Assembly (NCBI GenBank): GCA_008508345.1
Contig: QNGE01001024.1
Span: forward strand, 91,749-155,748
Origin: Paragonimus westermani
Lineage: Eukaryota > Platyhelminthes > Trematoda > Plagiorchiida > Troglotrematidae
Direction: 5' to 3'
Length of the DNA stretch: 64,000 bases
The position numbers were made by a program, and so were the translations under genes. The notes under the pieces are model-generated. The model searched no databases, was not told the DNA's origin, and was given only the letters and a program-made list of their open reading frames with translations. Positions 12,920-25,199 of the stretch are shown in pieces; positions within the stretch are counted from its first letter, which is position 1; each line of letters starts with the position of its first letter.

Positions 12920-13110
12920 TCCACGAAAGATCAACTGCACAGTGTCCAATAAGGCTGTTTCATGAGAATGCGGACTTGAGTTAACTTCCCAGTCGTTTCA
13001 AAGATATGACCTACTGAACAGTTGTAATGTGCACAAAGCTACAGTCGTTTTGGAGGGAGTCGGCTCGAAAGTATATCTGGATGTGAAAGCCACAATCACA
13101 CATTGAGGTG
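12920..13110 (+). repeat. SINE copy (hammerhead-type), tRNA-derived
   Basis: Aligns with 33755-33945 over its whole length. CAACTGCACAGTGTCCAATA matches the A-box region and CTTGAGTTAACTTCCCAGTC matches the B-box region. GATATGACCTACTG matches the start of the hammerhead, and GGAGTCGGCTCGAAAG matches the tail. The ribozyme core itself is eroded. It sits head-to-head with the inverted copy at 12785-12900. Confidence 0.65.
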
Positions 13111-13419
13111 TTCAAATTATTTCAACCTCTACTAATTAACAAAGATGTATGTGTACGAAATGTTTCGTGGCAAAGAACCTCTGAATATTCTGCTAGCAGA
13201 ACACTATAATAGCATGCGACATCGTTTCTGTATTGTGCACAATGCAGAGTGGCCCAATTATTTGAGCAATCGGACTGACAACGAAAAGTAAGTCAATTCA
13301 GACAAGAGTGATGCATCTCACTCTGCTCATTTTAGTTCACTTATGGATAAAGGTTACCCTTATAAAACAGTTGGCACAAACAAAATCATATCTCACATAT
13401 GTGTTGGTAATAAACTTAC

Positions 13420-13530
13420 CGACAGTTTCGCCGATCATGAAAAGCAGACATAATCCACAAGCAATTAGCAGTTTTTTCCTGGCCTTCTTATCGATACTAT
13501 GAGCTGTTGCATTGTCGTGGCAGTGTCCAC
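13420..13530 (-). CDS. SLC30A: Zinc transporter (SLC30A/ZnT family), exon with HCH motif and TM1
   Basis: Internal exon of 111 nt: 2 nt, 36 codons, then 1 nt. It reads GHCHDNATAHSIDKK, then ARKKLLIACGLCLLFMIGET. The GHCH motif before a basic stretch and the hydrophobic first membrane helix ending in GE are typical of the ZnT2/3/4/8 branch. These are zinc/proton antiporters of vesicle and cell membranes that move Zn2+ out of the cytosol. The acceptor is ACATTTTAG and the donor is G|GTAAGT. The phase-1 end joins exactly to the exon at 7845, where the split codon gives Gly as expected in the family. It is too short for ordinary ORF lists. The family call is firm; the exact paralogue is not decided. 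Confidence 0.9.
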
Positions 13531-15540
13531 CTAAAATGTACGAAATTCAGTCAGCTTTGTCAAATCATCTATGGATTTTACATCGACCACCACAAATCAT
13601 ATTGGCATTAGATTTGGTTGTTTTTCAATAAACACGTTGGTGGGCCATGTTAATCTTTTGAGGACTGATTAGGTAAAAGGTAAGCAAGACGGCAAAGGTG
13701 TAACCACCCGTGACGTGTTGGGCACATGAGGCCTGGGTTAAATGTGACGGAGGTTCACTAACTACTCTGTGGAATTCATTGGATAAATGATCACCAGTTG
13801 CTTGCACTAGCGGATCAAACACGTGGTTCCACTTTATCAACGGACTAAATTTACTCGTGATACTGTGGATGGCACAAGGTGAAGCTTAGATCGACTATGG
13901 CCATCCTGACGAGTGAGGCACTGACAGGTATACACTACTCTGTACACTAACTTTGAGGTGAGTACATGGAAATTATAACGCCCCTTCATGCCTGTTCATA
14001 ACTTTCTTCTAAGTAGATGCAGCGGATCGCTAGAGAGTCACATCGTCACCTTCATGCCCGTGAGTTAAGAGGCTAACTCAACTGTATGAATCCCGTGTAA
14101 AAGGCATTCACTGAAAGGGACGAGTTCAGATGACGGATGTGCTAATAAAGAATGAAGTTTGTCTTTGAATAGTTTTAAGACTGGTAACAAGGAATATGGG
14201 AGAGCAAATATTCACCAATCAACGTTGTTCATTTTCAGTGTTCCGATGCAAAACTTAAAGCTCAACTTAAACTACGAGTGTACTTTTTTGGAACTAACAA
14301 GAGTCACGTCACGACGTTTTTAAATATCGGTATGGAATAATTTCAGTGGGTCGGTATGTGAAACTTGTTTTTCAAAGATCATGGTATGATCGGGAACATT
14401 GAGTCATCAACAGAGTTACAAATTGAACCAAATGATTAAATTGCGTTTTCGACTAAAAAGCTGAATATCGTCTCAAAGAAGCTGTATGAACCTTGCACTT
14501 GGTATAAAACGTTTTGAAAACGGAGTCCTTAATGAGTCAACGTTTCCGAAATTGTTTCAGAGGAGGTGCACAACAATAAACGGCAGGCTACAGAAAGAAG
14601 CTGCTAAGAGGTCAGTTGAAACAAATGCTTTTCGTAGGATAAGTGATTCCAGGAATCCTTAGCGAATCACTTACGTTTATTAAAAGCGGTGGGACGATTA
14701 TCTATAAGATAATGAGGAGTGAATACATTTGCGCCGTGTAAGCAGAGATAATGCGGAGTGAATGATTGTTGTATTAAAAATCGGTGGGGCACTTCAGCTG
14801 GAAGCAACTTTCAATAACTTGCCGAAGCAATACTAATTACATATCTGTATAAAGCTAACGTGTTAATGTCACTGTTAGAGAGTTTACGCAATAAACCGAG
14901 GTTGAACTGGTTGTACAATTCACCTGGCAGTTTGAAATATTTGGAATACATCGAAAACATGCAAACTAAGTCAAACAGAATGACCGTGACAGTAATTCAG
15001 CCACAGTCCCTTCTCTAATTAAATAGTTCTATATTGTATTTCGAGCTAACCACCTAGGATGGGTATTACTCTTGTTTATTTAAAACCGTTGATACATGTA
15101 CTAGTGAAACAAAAGATTACATTAAAATTTTGTTATCTGTATTCTCCTAATTGTTAACCCCAGATCGGAGGCAACTTTATTTTTAACAAGCATTTCTGCA
15201 GCAGGGCATTATATCTATTCTAATGTCTTCAAAGGCTGTCACGTTTACTGCTCTGAAGATTACTTGCGTACACATATGGTTTACAAAAGAACGTTAGAAC
15301 TTGGGTCATACTCACCAGTTGGATTCGGGGATTGACGCAGTTGGGAGCTTCAAGACAAAATGGATGTGATCGATCAAACCGGGCCAGAAAGTTGAACGGA
15401 AACATAGTACAAGGAATAAGTGTGCGTAATCAATAATACCGTCATTGAATTAAGAAAATAAAAAGTAGACATACTCCACAGCTGACAGAAACTTTTGCAT
15501 TCAGATAGCTTTTGGAAGTAAGCTCTGGACTTGAGTTGGA

Positions 15541-15785
15541 TATTACTCACAAGCGACTGTGGCTGAGTGTTTGTATGTGCTAACTCGGTCGTATCCGGAA
15601 TTTCAATGGAAAAATGGCCAACAAGAACACTTCACCGGAACACAAATTAGAGTTTCACTTGTAATCAGGCAAAGACCGCACTGATAATGTGCCTTATTAT
15701 GAGCGGAATTTACATTTAGTGTTTCCTTTCAAAAAAACGGTTGGCTGTGAGTTCCATTTGAATACAAAAGCTAAAATCGACAGAT
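15541..15785 (+). repeat. SINE copy (hammerhead-type), strongly diverged
   Basis: Collinear with 33691-33945. ATTACTCACAAGC, GTGGCTGAGTGTT, AACTCGGTCGT and TCAATGG match the head. GCACTGATAATGTG ... TTTAGTG sits at the hammerhead position, and CGGTTGGCTG ... AATCTG-like tail blocks follow in the same order. The A and B boxes and ribozyme core are degraded. Confidence 0.5.
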
Positions 15786-16203
15786 TGGTGCTCAATTTAT
15801 TTTAGTGAGATCTTCACAATAAACGAAATTTGTAAAGAAGTACATATCAGTTTGTTAATAAGTCACCTTAATTATGAAGTAGTTGATACTGAGTTCTTTG
15901 ATTTTGTTTTCGTTCGTTTCTGTCCGCTCGGCGTTTTAATCAAGAGAGTAAGGTGTTATGAAATAACAAGCGCGAAATCCGTACGCTTTCAGTGCACTCT
16001 CGATCAGACGGTTGAAATAATGTAGGATTTAGAGAGACAGTACAGAATGCACACACGGCATTACTCTGATCAGATGCGACAATGACTTGCGTACCACAAT
16101 ATTTACCAGCAGAATGTCGGGATTGTTAAGTCATGACAAACTTAACATTACAGTATTTCAGTGATAATTCGACCTACTTTAAATGTGCAGACATTCAACT
16201 TAC

Positions 16204-16276
16204 CAATCAAAACTCTTTGAAACGCTGTGAGAATGTTACCAGAGGGTGATTTCCGATTATGGTATACTTCTAGAAG
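16204..16276 (-). CDS. Possible 5' exon of the zinc transporter (cytosolic N-terminus)
   Basis: An open stretch of 24 codons plus 1 nt ends at a strong donor, ATTG|GTAAGT. Its phase 1 is what the 13530 acceptor needs, and the junction would read LIGGHCHD. The likely acceptor is ACATAG at 16277; an alternative is CTTCTAG seven bases downstream. The peptide includes NILTAFQRVLI. ZnT N-termini are poorly conserved, so homology neither supports nor excludes it. The exon has no ATG, so a further 5' exon would be required. A chance ORF is a real alternative. Confidence 0.3.
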
Positions 16277-19200
16277 CTATGTTATTGAGGTATGAACGTA
16301 GGTAGCGTAGTAAGAACCAGAAAAATACTTTCAGTGCGCTCAGGACAATATTTTTTTAAACATAAAATCGTACTTACGGTAGACAGAAAGCATGATTATA
16401 GCAATCTGATATGATCGAAAGCATCTTATGAAATGTGAAAGAAATGTAAACATTGCTCATTGCGACAGATCTTTCAGATTTCAGCAGCAGATGCGGGTGT
16501 TAATTCTTCACTCGACCAGTGTCCGGTCACTACCATGAAGAAGACTAATCGAGGACCAAACAAGACAGAAAACTGACATTTGAATAAGGCGGCAAAACCA
16601 AAAGGACAAAACAAGGACGCTGATAACAGTTTATGTGAGTTCAATCGGTTGCATCTAACGGGCTGACCGTTATGAGACAATGTACACTGTCAGTACGACG
16701 CTAATGGTACGTAGTACTCTCTTTTTCTCTCTCTGGAGGCTTGACTCGAAAAATGTGCGTGATGTGTGGCTCTATTTGTGAGTGCACGCCGTTTACCACC
16801 AACTGCTATGTGAGGCTTACCCCGAATTAGACATACTTTCACTATTCCGGACTGCTGGTATGCAACAATCAAAACGACGCAAAGTTACACTATCAATTCG
16901 CCGAACCGATTTTTATAGCGAAGACAGTGTACGCAAAAGTGTCATCAAAACCCTCTTGTGTAGAATGAAATACAATACATTGCCTCAAGTGTAAGATTAG
17001 GTGATCTATGGAACGGTTGTGTAAAACTAAAGAGCTAACCATACGAACTACTCGTAATTTTGACGTCAATTCATCGAGTTGAGTTACGAATGAGTAAGTG
17101 CAAGTTACTCAGTAAATCACGTGCAAACAAAAATACCTTGAAATTTCTAGTGGTAAAACACATACCCGTCTTTGAAATCGTCATTTGTGTAGTGAGTCGT
17201 TAATGACAAGCCTTTACTGACAGAATCGTCTACTTGGTCGTAACCAGCATGTAAATCAGCCTTGTTCATTGAAACCTGACCAACTGCCACGATCGGAGGT
17301 CAGCATGCTTTTCATACGGAAAATATGCACCTCTTAACCTTGCTCTACAGTGCAGCACTATTGGTTGTGAATGGAACAGGATGTAGCCAATAGCAAATAA
17401 GGTCAGTTTTGTCCGGCCAACGAATGCAGTTGGCCGAAAACTGGACGTTCTGATGATGTGTGCAGGCCTGCCACAGTATCGTTTGCTTCAGAGTGTTCCC
17501 TTCAAATAAAGCTGCTTGGGTCAAAATGCAGTGTAATGTACTCAGTGTACTTGAATTAATGACGTGAATATATATTTATGTGTTGTTGAACTTCGAAACG
17601 ATTCGAACGAATGCATGTCAACTACCTTGAGTCTCATGTAGGTCATCCTGCATCAATTAAACGGCGCAAAAGTCACAGTGCGAAGGTGATCGACCATTAA
17701 TTTTTTTGACTATCTAACTTTCTCAACAGAATTTAAAAATCGGGTCAGCAAGAAACTCAAGGTTACCTGAGGTTATCTGATAGTAGATCCGTCCTACGAC
17801 ATTCACTTAGCTGGTTTTGCGCTTGATATTTCAAGTTTCACTTAGGTTAAATTGTCCATTGTCAACCTAAAATGGGCGAATACATAACTAAACATCGTGC
17901 AGTCACTTTATCACAGACCTGTGTCAGTGATTAAAACCACAGGAGATTCTCCGCTTACCGCGTATTAACATTCGTGTTCTTAATAATTCTTTATGTCCAT
18001 TCACGAGCCATTGGTTTGTCTCTGTCTCCCGAGGGTGACAATGATCTATACGCGACATGCTTTACTAGTACATTCCATAATAAATCAAACTTTTCTAATC
18101 TAATTCATTAAAATTCAATTTGAATTCGTCTGGGCCTCGCCAGATTTGACAAGCATATCAGCTGAATATGTGTAATTCCTGTTTCATAAAAGACAGATTG
18201 ATCACAGCGTACAAGTCTCGGCTATTTCACTAATTAGCTGATGTAGTACAAAATAACCCAAACGACAAATGCTGATGAACCTTATCAGCCGAACAGTTGA
18301 ACTAGGTTAAGGGAGCTTATTAGAAAAGTCGTGTGGCTGGTCGGCTAAGTTGATTTCCTTTCGAAATCGAAATGGACTCAAACACATTACTACTGGAAAG
18401 ACGTAGCAACCTTGAAGATTTGATAGCGTTCAAAAGGAATTATATATAGCAGTGTGGTGATATTTCATATAACTTGCCAGTCTACGTGGCAGTTTGTGTT
18501 TGGACCTCACAAAAATTTATTGTTCTAATACTGCTATTTTTGTACTCATCAGTAGAAGACATTTTTTGACGAAACATTCGCAGAATTTTAGTAAGCCTCT
18601 AAACAGTCCACAGTGCTGTTGGATCGCATGACCGCTGTATATTTTATTGTTTGTTTGGTCTGTTCCACAATGAAATTGGCGTCCTTCCTGTGCTGTTCGA
18701 TCGGTACCTGCCACATCCGTCCCAGATATAACACATAAGAAACACTTCAGATTACTAGGTGTAGAAAACTGGCCATAACGAATACAATGCACCTAAGTGA
18801 TCATATCAGAATATAGAAACCACCTAGAGAAAACTTTGCGTTCGACCTCAAAAGAACTCAAATGAATGCAATTGTTATCATGCATACTGCCAACAAAACG
18901 GTATAGTCGGCCGGTTGTTATCCAAGTTGACCACAGGAATCTACTAGTTCCTACAATACAGTCACATATGTGCGCATTATAACTCACAGTTGGAGACTTG
19001 ATAAATACCGGAAGAAAATAGTGCAAGCTCCCCTAGTTTGGACAGGATGGTATCACTAAGTGAGCGATCGATCGACATCACTTTGGTTGTTGGGTACGTT
19101 GATAGAATATACAGGAATTTCGTATCATAACACAAAGTTCGAACCAACTATCAAATCCACTATTTCTGTGAGATAGTTTCAATCAAGGAACACTCCGGGG

Positions 19201-22200
19201 GACCGGCGAGCATATTCAAAGCATGCTTCCGTATGAGCTGATAGTTAAAGATAACTGCATACTCTGGGGCTAACAAGGGTTATCCAAACGGGAGATAAGC
19301 TGATTTTTCGTGCCTGTAATAAGTTGCCACTTTGAGATGTCTGATTGAAGAGGATAGTAAGATGCGACGTCAGATAGCTCACATTTAGAACGCAAATATT
19401 TCAGGAAGTCGAAATCCTACCGTGGCCGTGTAGTTCGGGAAAAAAGTGTAAGACACATAAGCCAACTTACCGTGCCTTTTCTAAGCGCCTGATTTCAGTC
19501 AGTCTGTTACGACGAGCGGTGCGTGACTGTTCCATACTCATTAACTGACGACTATGCTTAACATATATTAGAGGCTATAGACCATGTATCAACATGTGAC
19601 TTAATGGTGACTTAATCGTTCCGGAGCTCAGTCGATCCATTACTCATACGAATATTCAGTCAGCACACAAACAGAACGGTGAACTTTGGTCCACTCGACG
19701 CGTGCCAGGTAAATACTATGTACACTGGCATGCATATGGAAAAACCGGATTAGAAACACTCTTACCTTACCAGTAACTCTTAATTACAAAGTCTTATGGC
19801 ACATGTTTTTCGTCAAAAGTCATTATGGCTAATTCGCTGTAAACCGGATGACTGCCACTTGGTATCCCTTAGATTAACTTACTGGTGCATGTAACCTAAC
19901 TAATTTAGTCCTACGAACCAAGAGGCATGAATAAGCATTGTTTAAATAGAGACTGAAATTTGACCATAATATTCAGTCACGTTTGAGACTGAACTGACTG
20001 GAAAACGTGTAGCATTTACACTAACGAGTCATCATTTGACGGCTACTTCAACGACTCACAGGGTTTCGTAACAAGGCGTCCGTAGGTTGAGGATTATCCT
20101 ACCTTGTTTCCCAGTGCATCAGAAAAACTGTGCCGTCTACGAAAAATTGTTATTGTGTGGGTGAATAACTCTTGTTAACAATAAATATGTATAGACTGGA
20201 CAATCTAAGGTAATTAAACAGCTAACATTAAAGTCAGTGTCTAGTGTTACAGTTATATATATTTGTTATTAACGTAAGAAGTCCACTAGTATTCCTGATT
20301 GCCACGACAGAAAAGTGATTGTTCTACTTTAGCCAGCACAGCGGTATGGTACACGAACGCCCACAACTAATCTATGGCAGCATTTAAAGGGTTAACGCTG
20401 ATGTTCAAATTTGATGCAGTAAACAGAAATGAAGATAAAGGTGGTTCTAGTTTTAAGACAGATTCTTTAGCCGGCTGTCAGGGGAGTTTCCAATTCCCGG
20501 CAAATATTGTTTGCAAAAAGCCTAACGAAGTAAAGTTGTGAGTGAACTCCACCGTTGGCATGACCATGTACTTCTGCAGCATTCTTGATCACCCTCAGTC
20601 TTCGTAACAACTTCGTTGTCATCCTGACCACACGTCTATACTGGATTGTCTGGATTTCTGTCTGGTCCACTCCTTTTGACTTTGTTTTGTTACTGGTCAC
20701 AAACTTTACACATATGAACGAGTTTATGATTAGGTTGCCTTCGGACTGAGCGCCTTCAAGAAGGTCTGTTTGAAGGCCAATTTTTTCCCTGTGTCCATGT
20801 GTTAGCCCCGGGTGATTGGGTTGGGCAGGAAGTTACGAATTGATCGCGTATACTCCATAGTCCGTTGTTCATTACTGTATCATGAACCCTTATTCCGTCA
20901 TCTGTTTACGGGCTCATGGGTCGTGATTTCACTTGTGATATCTTGTACATATCATTGCTAAACATCTGATCACGCAGTCGTTACCGAAAATGCTCAACAG
21001 TTCATCGGCGCTGTTTACGACACATTCATACTTATTCGAACATCAGGGAATCCTTTTTTCTACGGTTAGTCTACATATTTGCTGCTTTTTATTCTGCCAA
21101 ACATATTAGTAGCAGTTGTTTTGAGCCTTGTTCGAATTTGGTGAGCCCCTAAACAGAACAAGGTGCAGCAGTATGCTTATATAGGATATCGCGACGATTC
21201 ACCTCCATAGATCTTGAGTTAATAAGTCCCTGATGAATCAGAGAGGACATCAGCGATGAACTGCATAAAGATGTCTGTGGTTGTGCCATATTACTGAGAT
21301 CTCAAAATCAGTGTAAGTAAAATCACTGCACCATTGGGAAAGATGTTTTCTACACATTTTACAGGCTCTATTTAACCGCGATATTTCTGTAGATTATTGT
21401 TAGAAACAAAATAACCCCAGCCCTAAGAACTCAAAGTCGGATTCGAAGTAGGCTGCCTGCTTTCATAGGATATAGACTTCACATCCAGCTGAATAATTGT
21501 TCCTGCTCTCATGTGAAACTCGAGGCCCAAATGATCTTATCCGGTTCGAGTTTGAAATGAAAGCGTGTGTTGTTGGTGAACTGCCGTTTTTGTCCTCTTT
21601 ATTGTCTCGTCTCTTCGTCTGGTAATGCGTAAGTGGGACAGCTGGTGAGGACATTGATTTGAGGTGTTAGTGCTCACCGACACAACAATCTTTTACGCCG
21701 TAAGCTTCCCATCAACATTCAACCAGAATTTAGATCCATATTTTTCGCGTCTGATGGAAACGGATGCAGCCAACTTAAGTCTGCTTTAAAGTGGCATCAC
21801 CTCTTCATACCGTTGGATTCAACGACTAACACTTAAAGGAGTACCACAGTCACTGGTAAAAACCTCATAGTTCTTTCGTCCAGGTACTGGTTCATCCACT
21901 GCGTCGTCCAACTCTTTCAGTCTTGCTGTTGAACCTCTTTCGCAGTCTAATGATCGACTAGCTTTTTTCGCTACTGTTTCATTCAGCCATAATCAGTAAC
22001 ACACCACTAGACGCAACACTCCCTTCAATGTCATCGTATAGCAGTTCCAGAGTTTTTCTTTCGCGAAAACTAATACATGTATCAATAATGTGTGGGATTC
22101 GTCAGGCTCAAGCACTCAATTTGCCAAATGACTGTGTTAAAAGTGATTCAGTGGACTCCGGACACAAGCATATCTCAGAACAGATGAAAATGTTCTGAGT

Positions 22201-22524
22201 GATACCCTCCACTTTTACACGGGGACGTTATAACAGACATCCAGATATAAGCGTGACTGATAGCAGCCAATCTGTGGAAGGGCAGCTAAGATTGTAACGG
22301 TGCATGCACGCATGTTTGTGTCCGCCCCTGGTGTCAAACGATCTCCTCTGTCATTTGAGAGATCACCTGCTCTCTTTATAATAAACTTAGGTTAGAGTGA
22401 TTCAGTCTTCTTTTCTTTCAGTTGTATTGATGGGTTGTATGTTAAAGCTCTGTTCGATTCTATCGGGGGAGTTCCAACATCCCTGGAGAACAGTTATTTG
22501 TCTTGTAAAAGGACTAAAACACTG

Positions 22525-22923
22525 TCATTTTAGATTCACGTTGAAGTTCGCACGGATATGCGATTCTCTACGTTCCAAGAACGTTCTCGACTTTGCGTTG
22601 CTGTTTTTCGGCATCTCGCCTACAAACCCACCTGCTGGTTGGTGCCTTGATGCATCACCTGTACTTCTAACCAACCCACTTTTAATCTTGATTCTTTGTT
22701 TATCACAAGCTCGATAAATACTAACAAGCTTTTGACTGTTATCTTCAAACTGAATGACATAATAACGCTCCATCTGAACGTCATTTTTCTTATTGCCTAC
22801 ATTTTTTAGTTTTGGGTGGTTAGGTAGGCTGTGAAGCTCCTGAGTACTCGCGTATGCTTCAATCGTCCGTTGTTCCGGCATCTGCCGTGCCACTAACCGT
22901 TGTTCTGTTATCCGTTTAGCTCA
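22525..22923 (-). CDS. Unidentified hydrophilic ORF of about 133 codons
   Basis: This open frame is among the longest here outside recognised retroelement remnants. It runs from a stop near 22923 to a TGA at 22525 and has no ATG near its start; ATG codons occur internally at RQMPEQR and VQMERY. The product would be rich in K, R, N, Q and E with no membrane segment. Blocks include ERYYVIQFEDNSQKLVSIYR and HQPAGGFVGEMPKN. Codon choice looks coding. I do not recognise the family. It could be a 3' terminal exon or part of a retroelement, since a Ty3/gypsy element starts about 400 bases away on the other strand. Confidence 0.3.
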
Positions 22924-23300
22924 GCTGGCGCGTTGATGGTCCGTACACCCAGTCACAACAAGTCCTCAATACAAATTTAAGTTTATTATGGCCCTATTTC
23001 AATATTTCCAATATTTTTCTTCCAAATTGAAGCCTTAACTTTGAAGTCTATTTTTTGTTCGCGAGAGATGAAGGTTTCACTTTCATACTAACCTACTGTC
23101 TGGCTAACCAGCATTTCCCGGCTGAACCACAAAGACTTTCAATCACACGCCTTCTGTTGCTACTTCTGTGGGTTTACACTGGATCTGTGGTGTGTGAGTA
23201 GAACCGCAAGTGATACAACGTAATCTACTTGTGGTGGTGGTTACACGCTGGGGTTCTTTGACTTCGGTCACTTCAACTGACTAATTTGGAAGCGGGTTAC
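22924..23300. other. Unassigned; possible 5' flank or LTR/leader of the Ty3/gypsy element
   Basis: No ORF or clear repeat. I compared it by eye with the sequence after 27160 and found no LTR match. Confidence 0.3.
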
Positions 23301-23309
23301 AATAGATGG

Positions 23310-24021
23310 CCAAATCGGAAGTGCAATTTTTCCAACGCTATGAAGCTGTCCTGATCAAGTCCACTCGCGGATGGTGACGTGGAAAGATGCCTACCGGAGC
23401 TTGAAGCGATTGCAGAGTTCAACGGACTAAAACGCGAGACACAACTTTTGACAGCACTAGGAACACTGATCGTCTGAAGGTCAAAGCTTCTTTATGCCTT
23501 GAGTAAACAAACAAAGGCCTCAACCTCGTATGGAAAAGCATGGGCGGCGCTGATTCGAGAAGTTACTGAGGAGCAAGATTGACAGCGGACAACGGGTTGT
23601 TTCCATGGTGCCGGATTTCATGACACTCAAATTCTCCTGTTTTACTACCAACAATTATGAAGACGGTTGATTTCGCGTCTACCGGAAACAGGGAAGGAAA
23701 CAAAGGATAGAGTTGTAATGAAGCGATTTCTCCATATCTTCCCGTCGGAATTGTATGCCAGCATTCATATGGCTGAGTCTCGTGAAATTCCACATATCAG
23801 ACGGTTTGTCGGAATTGCACAGCGTGTACTCATACAGAAGGAATTCAGACGGCCAAAAGACAGAGAGCTCTGGGAGAAATTGAAGCAGCTGACAAAACCA
23901 GTGGAAAGTTTAAAAACGGGTCTGCAACGAAGAATGATGGCAAGTTAGACTGGCACATGAAAGACCACACCGTAATCGTTGCTTCGTTTGTAACAGAGTG
24001 GGGCACTCCTCCCATCATTGC
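23310..24021 (+). pseudogene. gag remnant with CCHC zinc knuckle
   Basis: A gypsy-like gag is spread over several frames. Recognisable blocks are FQRYEAVLIKS, HIFPSELYASIHM and IRRFVGIAQ. It ends in a zinc knuckle at 23980-24021 reading CFVCNRVGHSSHHC. This is the standard C-x2-C-x4-H-x4-C spacing for nucleic-acid binding during packaging. The stop after RRMMAS (23949-23951) and other breaks make it non-functional. The knuckle is the best preserved motif. Confidence 0.75.
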
Positions 24022-24114
24022 TCTAACGGACGTTTTTCTCCTTGTTTTTCAGGGATACTTGGTTGTAATAAGGGCGCTCTACGGGCAAAAGTGCTGATTG
24101 CGACAGAACAAAAG

Positions 24115-24390
24115 ACCGCGTAGTAGACACGGGGATTCTCCTTTATGTCCAGTATGTGAAATTTAGTCGCACTCAGAGAGACAGCGTTGGAGATAGTGGA
24201 GACTCAAAATGTTGAAATCCAGATGAGTGTTGCAAGGCTATGCCATGCAACGTTAGTAATTGGCAGCGTAAAAGAAGTGAGAATAGACGTCGATCTGCTA
24301 ATTCAATCAGAGGTCAACGTAGACCTGATGAAGAACGGGCTGCGTGTTGATTGTAATGTTGTGAACTTCTATCGCGAAGAGAAGAAGGAG
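24115..24390 (+). pseudogene. Aspartic protease remnant of the Ty3/gypsy element
   Basis: The frame reads VVDTGILLYVQ, with the retropepsin active-site DTG at 24126-24134. In another frame the following part reads LVIGSVKEVRIDVDLL, like the flap and second-strand region. The usual DTGA(S/A) has become DTGI, and frames are shifted between the two halves. Inactive remnant. Confidence 0.65.
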
Positions 24391-24889
24391 TAAAGCTGAC
24401 TAGGCAGAGTCGCTGCTAAATCTCTTTCAGAATGGCCGTTTTCAGCCATTAAGCAGTGTGCTGGTGAGTTCGGTTGTTCATTCACTGATGCGAATGGCCA
24501 ATACGCATTATGTACATGGGTGGAACATGCAACAAACCAGCAGCCAGGCACGGATGATATCATTCAAGTGGGTACCATAAGTGCAGAGGTAGCTAGAGAA
24601 GATGCTGGAGAAAAGATTAGCCCAACAGACGAGCGGTCCATTCCCGTTACTGGTCGTGTTGACTGGGAAATCGGATGGAACCTAGAGATTTTGTGTCAAT
24701 TTCAGAGAGCTAAACCGAGTGGCAATCAAAGATGCGTTCCCGATGCATCAAATGTAGGAGACCTTTGTTCATATGCACGGAGCCAAAGTGGTATTACTCA
24801 CAGACCTGTGTTCCGGTCACTGGCAACTACCAGTGGCACGGAAGGACAGAACAAAGACCACTTTTTTATAAGTTGACAGCAACACGAAC

Positions 24890-25190
24890 TTTTTAAGACA
24901 CCACTCAGTCTTCGCAACGCTCCAGCCACTTTCAGACATCTCTTGCTTCACATTCTGATGGATCAGCAAGGAGTAATCGTGTATGGAGATGAAGTCGTTA
25001 TATTCTCCAATACGACGTCGGAACATGCAGAAAGGCTGCAAGCAGTGCTAAAACGAATCGACGCAGCCGTCCTAAGATTTAGCAAGAAATGTTGAGTAGG
25101 CCGCAGTCCAATCGTTTGCTTAGGACACACGGTTGATAACGGAAACTTCCAACCACTGCCAGGGAAGTCGACAACCATCAGCAATTTCCA
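24890..25190 (+). pseudogene. Reverse transcriptase remnant of the Ty3/gypsy element
   Basis: Translation gives TPLSLRNAPATFRHLL, equivalent to the gypsy PFGLxNAPATFQ motif, then VIVYGDEVVIFS at the catalytic strand. The catalytic YxDD box is YGDE (24982-24993), so the second Asp is lost. HAERLQAVLKRI and SPIVCLGHTVDNG follow, matching the normal order, with a stop between them. The fingers and first palm motif are absent or unrecognisable upstream. Confidence 0.8.
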
Positions 25191-25199
25191 GCTTCAAAA

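Larger units (their letters stand above)
7846..13419 (-). other. Zinc transporter intron (about 5.6 kb)
   Basis: Bounded by GTAAGT at 13419 and a CATTTCAAG acceptor at 7846. It holds an AT-rich microsatellite (7953-8030) and an inverted pair of SINE copies (12785-13110). There is an exon-like segment on the opposite strand at 9797-9890. The rest is unremarkable. Confidence 0.8.
13531..22524. other. Mostly featureless non-coding stretch
   Basis: Apart from the possible ZnT 5' exon (16204-16276) and a SINE copy (15541-15785), I see no gene or repeat I can support. A splice-flanked open segment at 14236-14329 (plus) and a strong donor at about 15314 (minus) were noted but not called. The left part is probably zinc transporter intron or 5' flank. 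Confidence 0.5.

Noticed and set aside
14236..14329. Plus-strand open segment between TTTTCAG and GTATGG
   Set aside because: About 30 codons only, with a weak donor and no recognised domain or partner exon.
21225..21265. CTGATGA followed by partly complementary bases, checked as a hammerhead
   Set aside because: No GAAA in the right place and no stem I.
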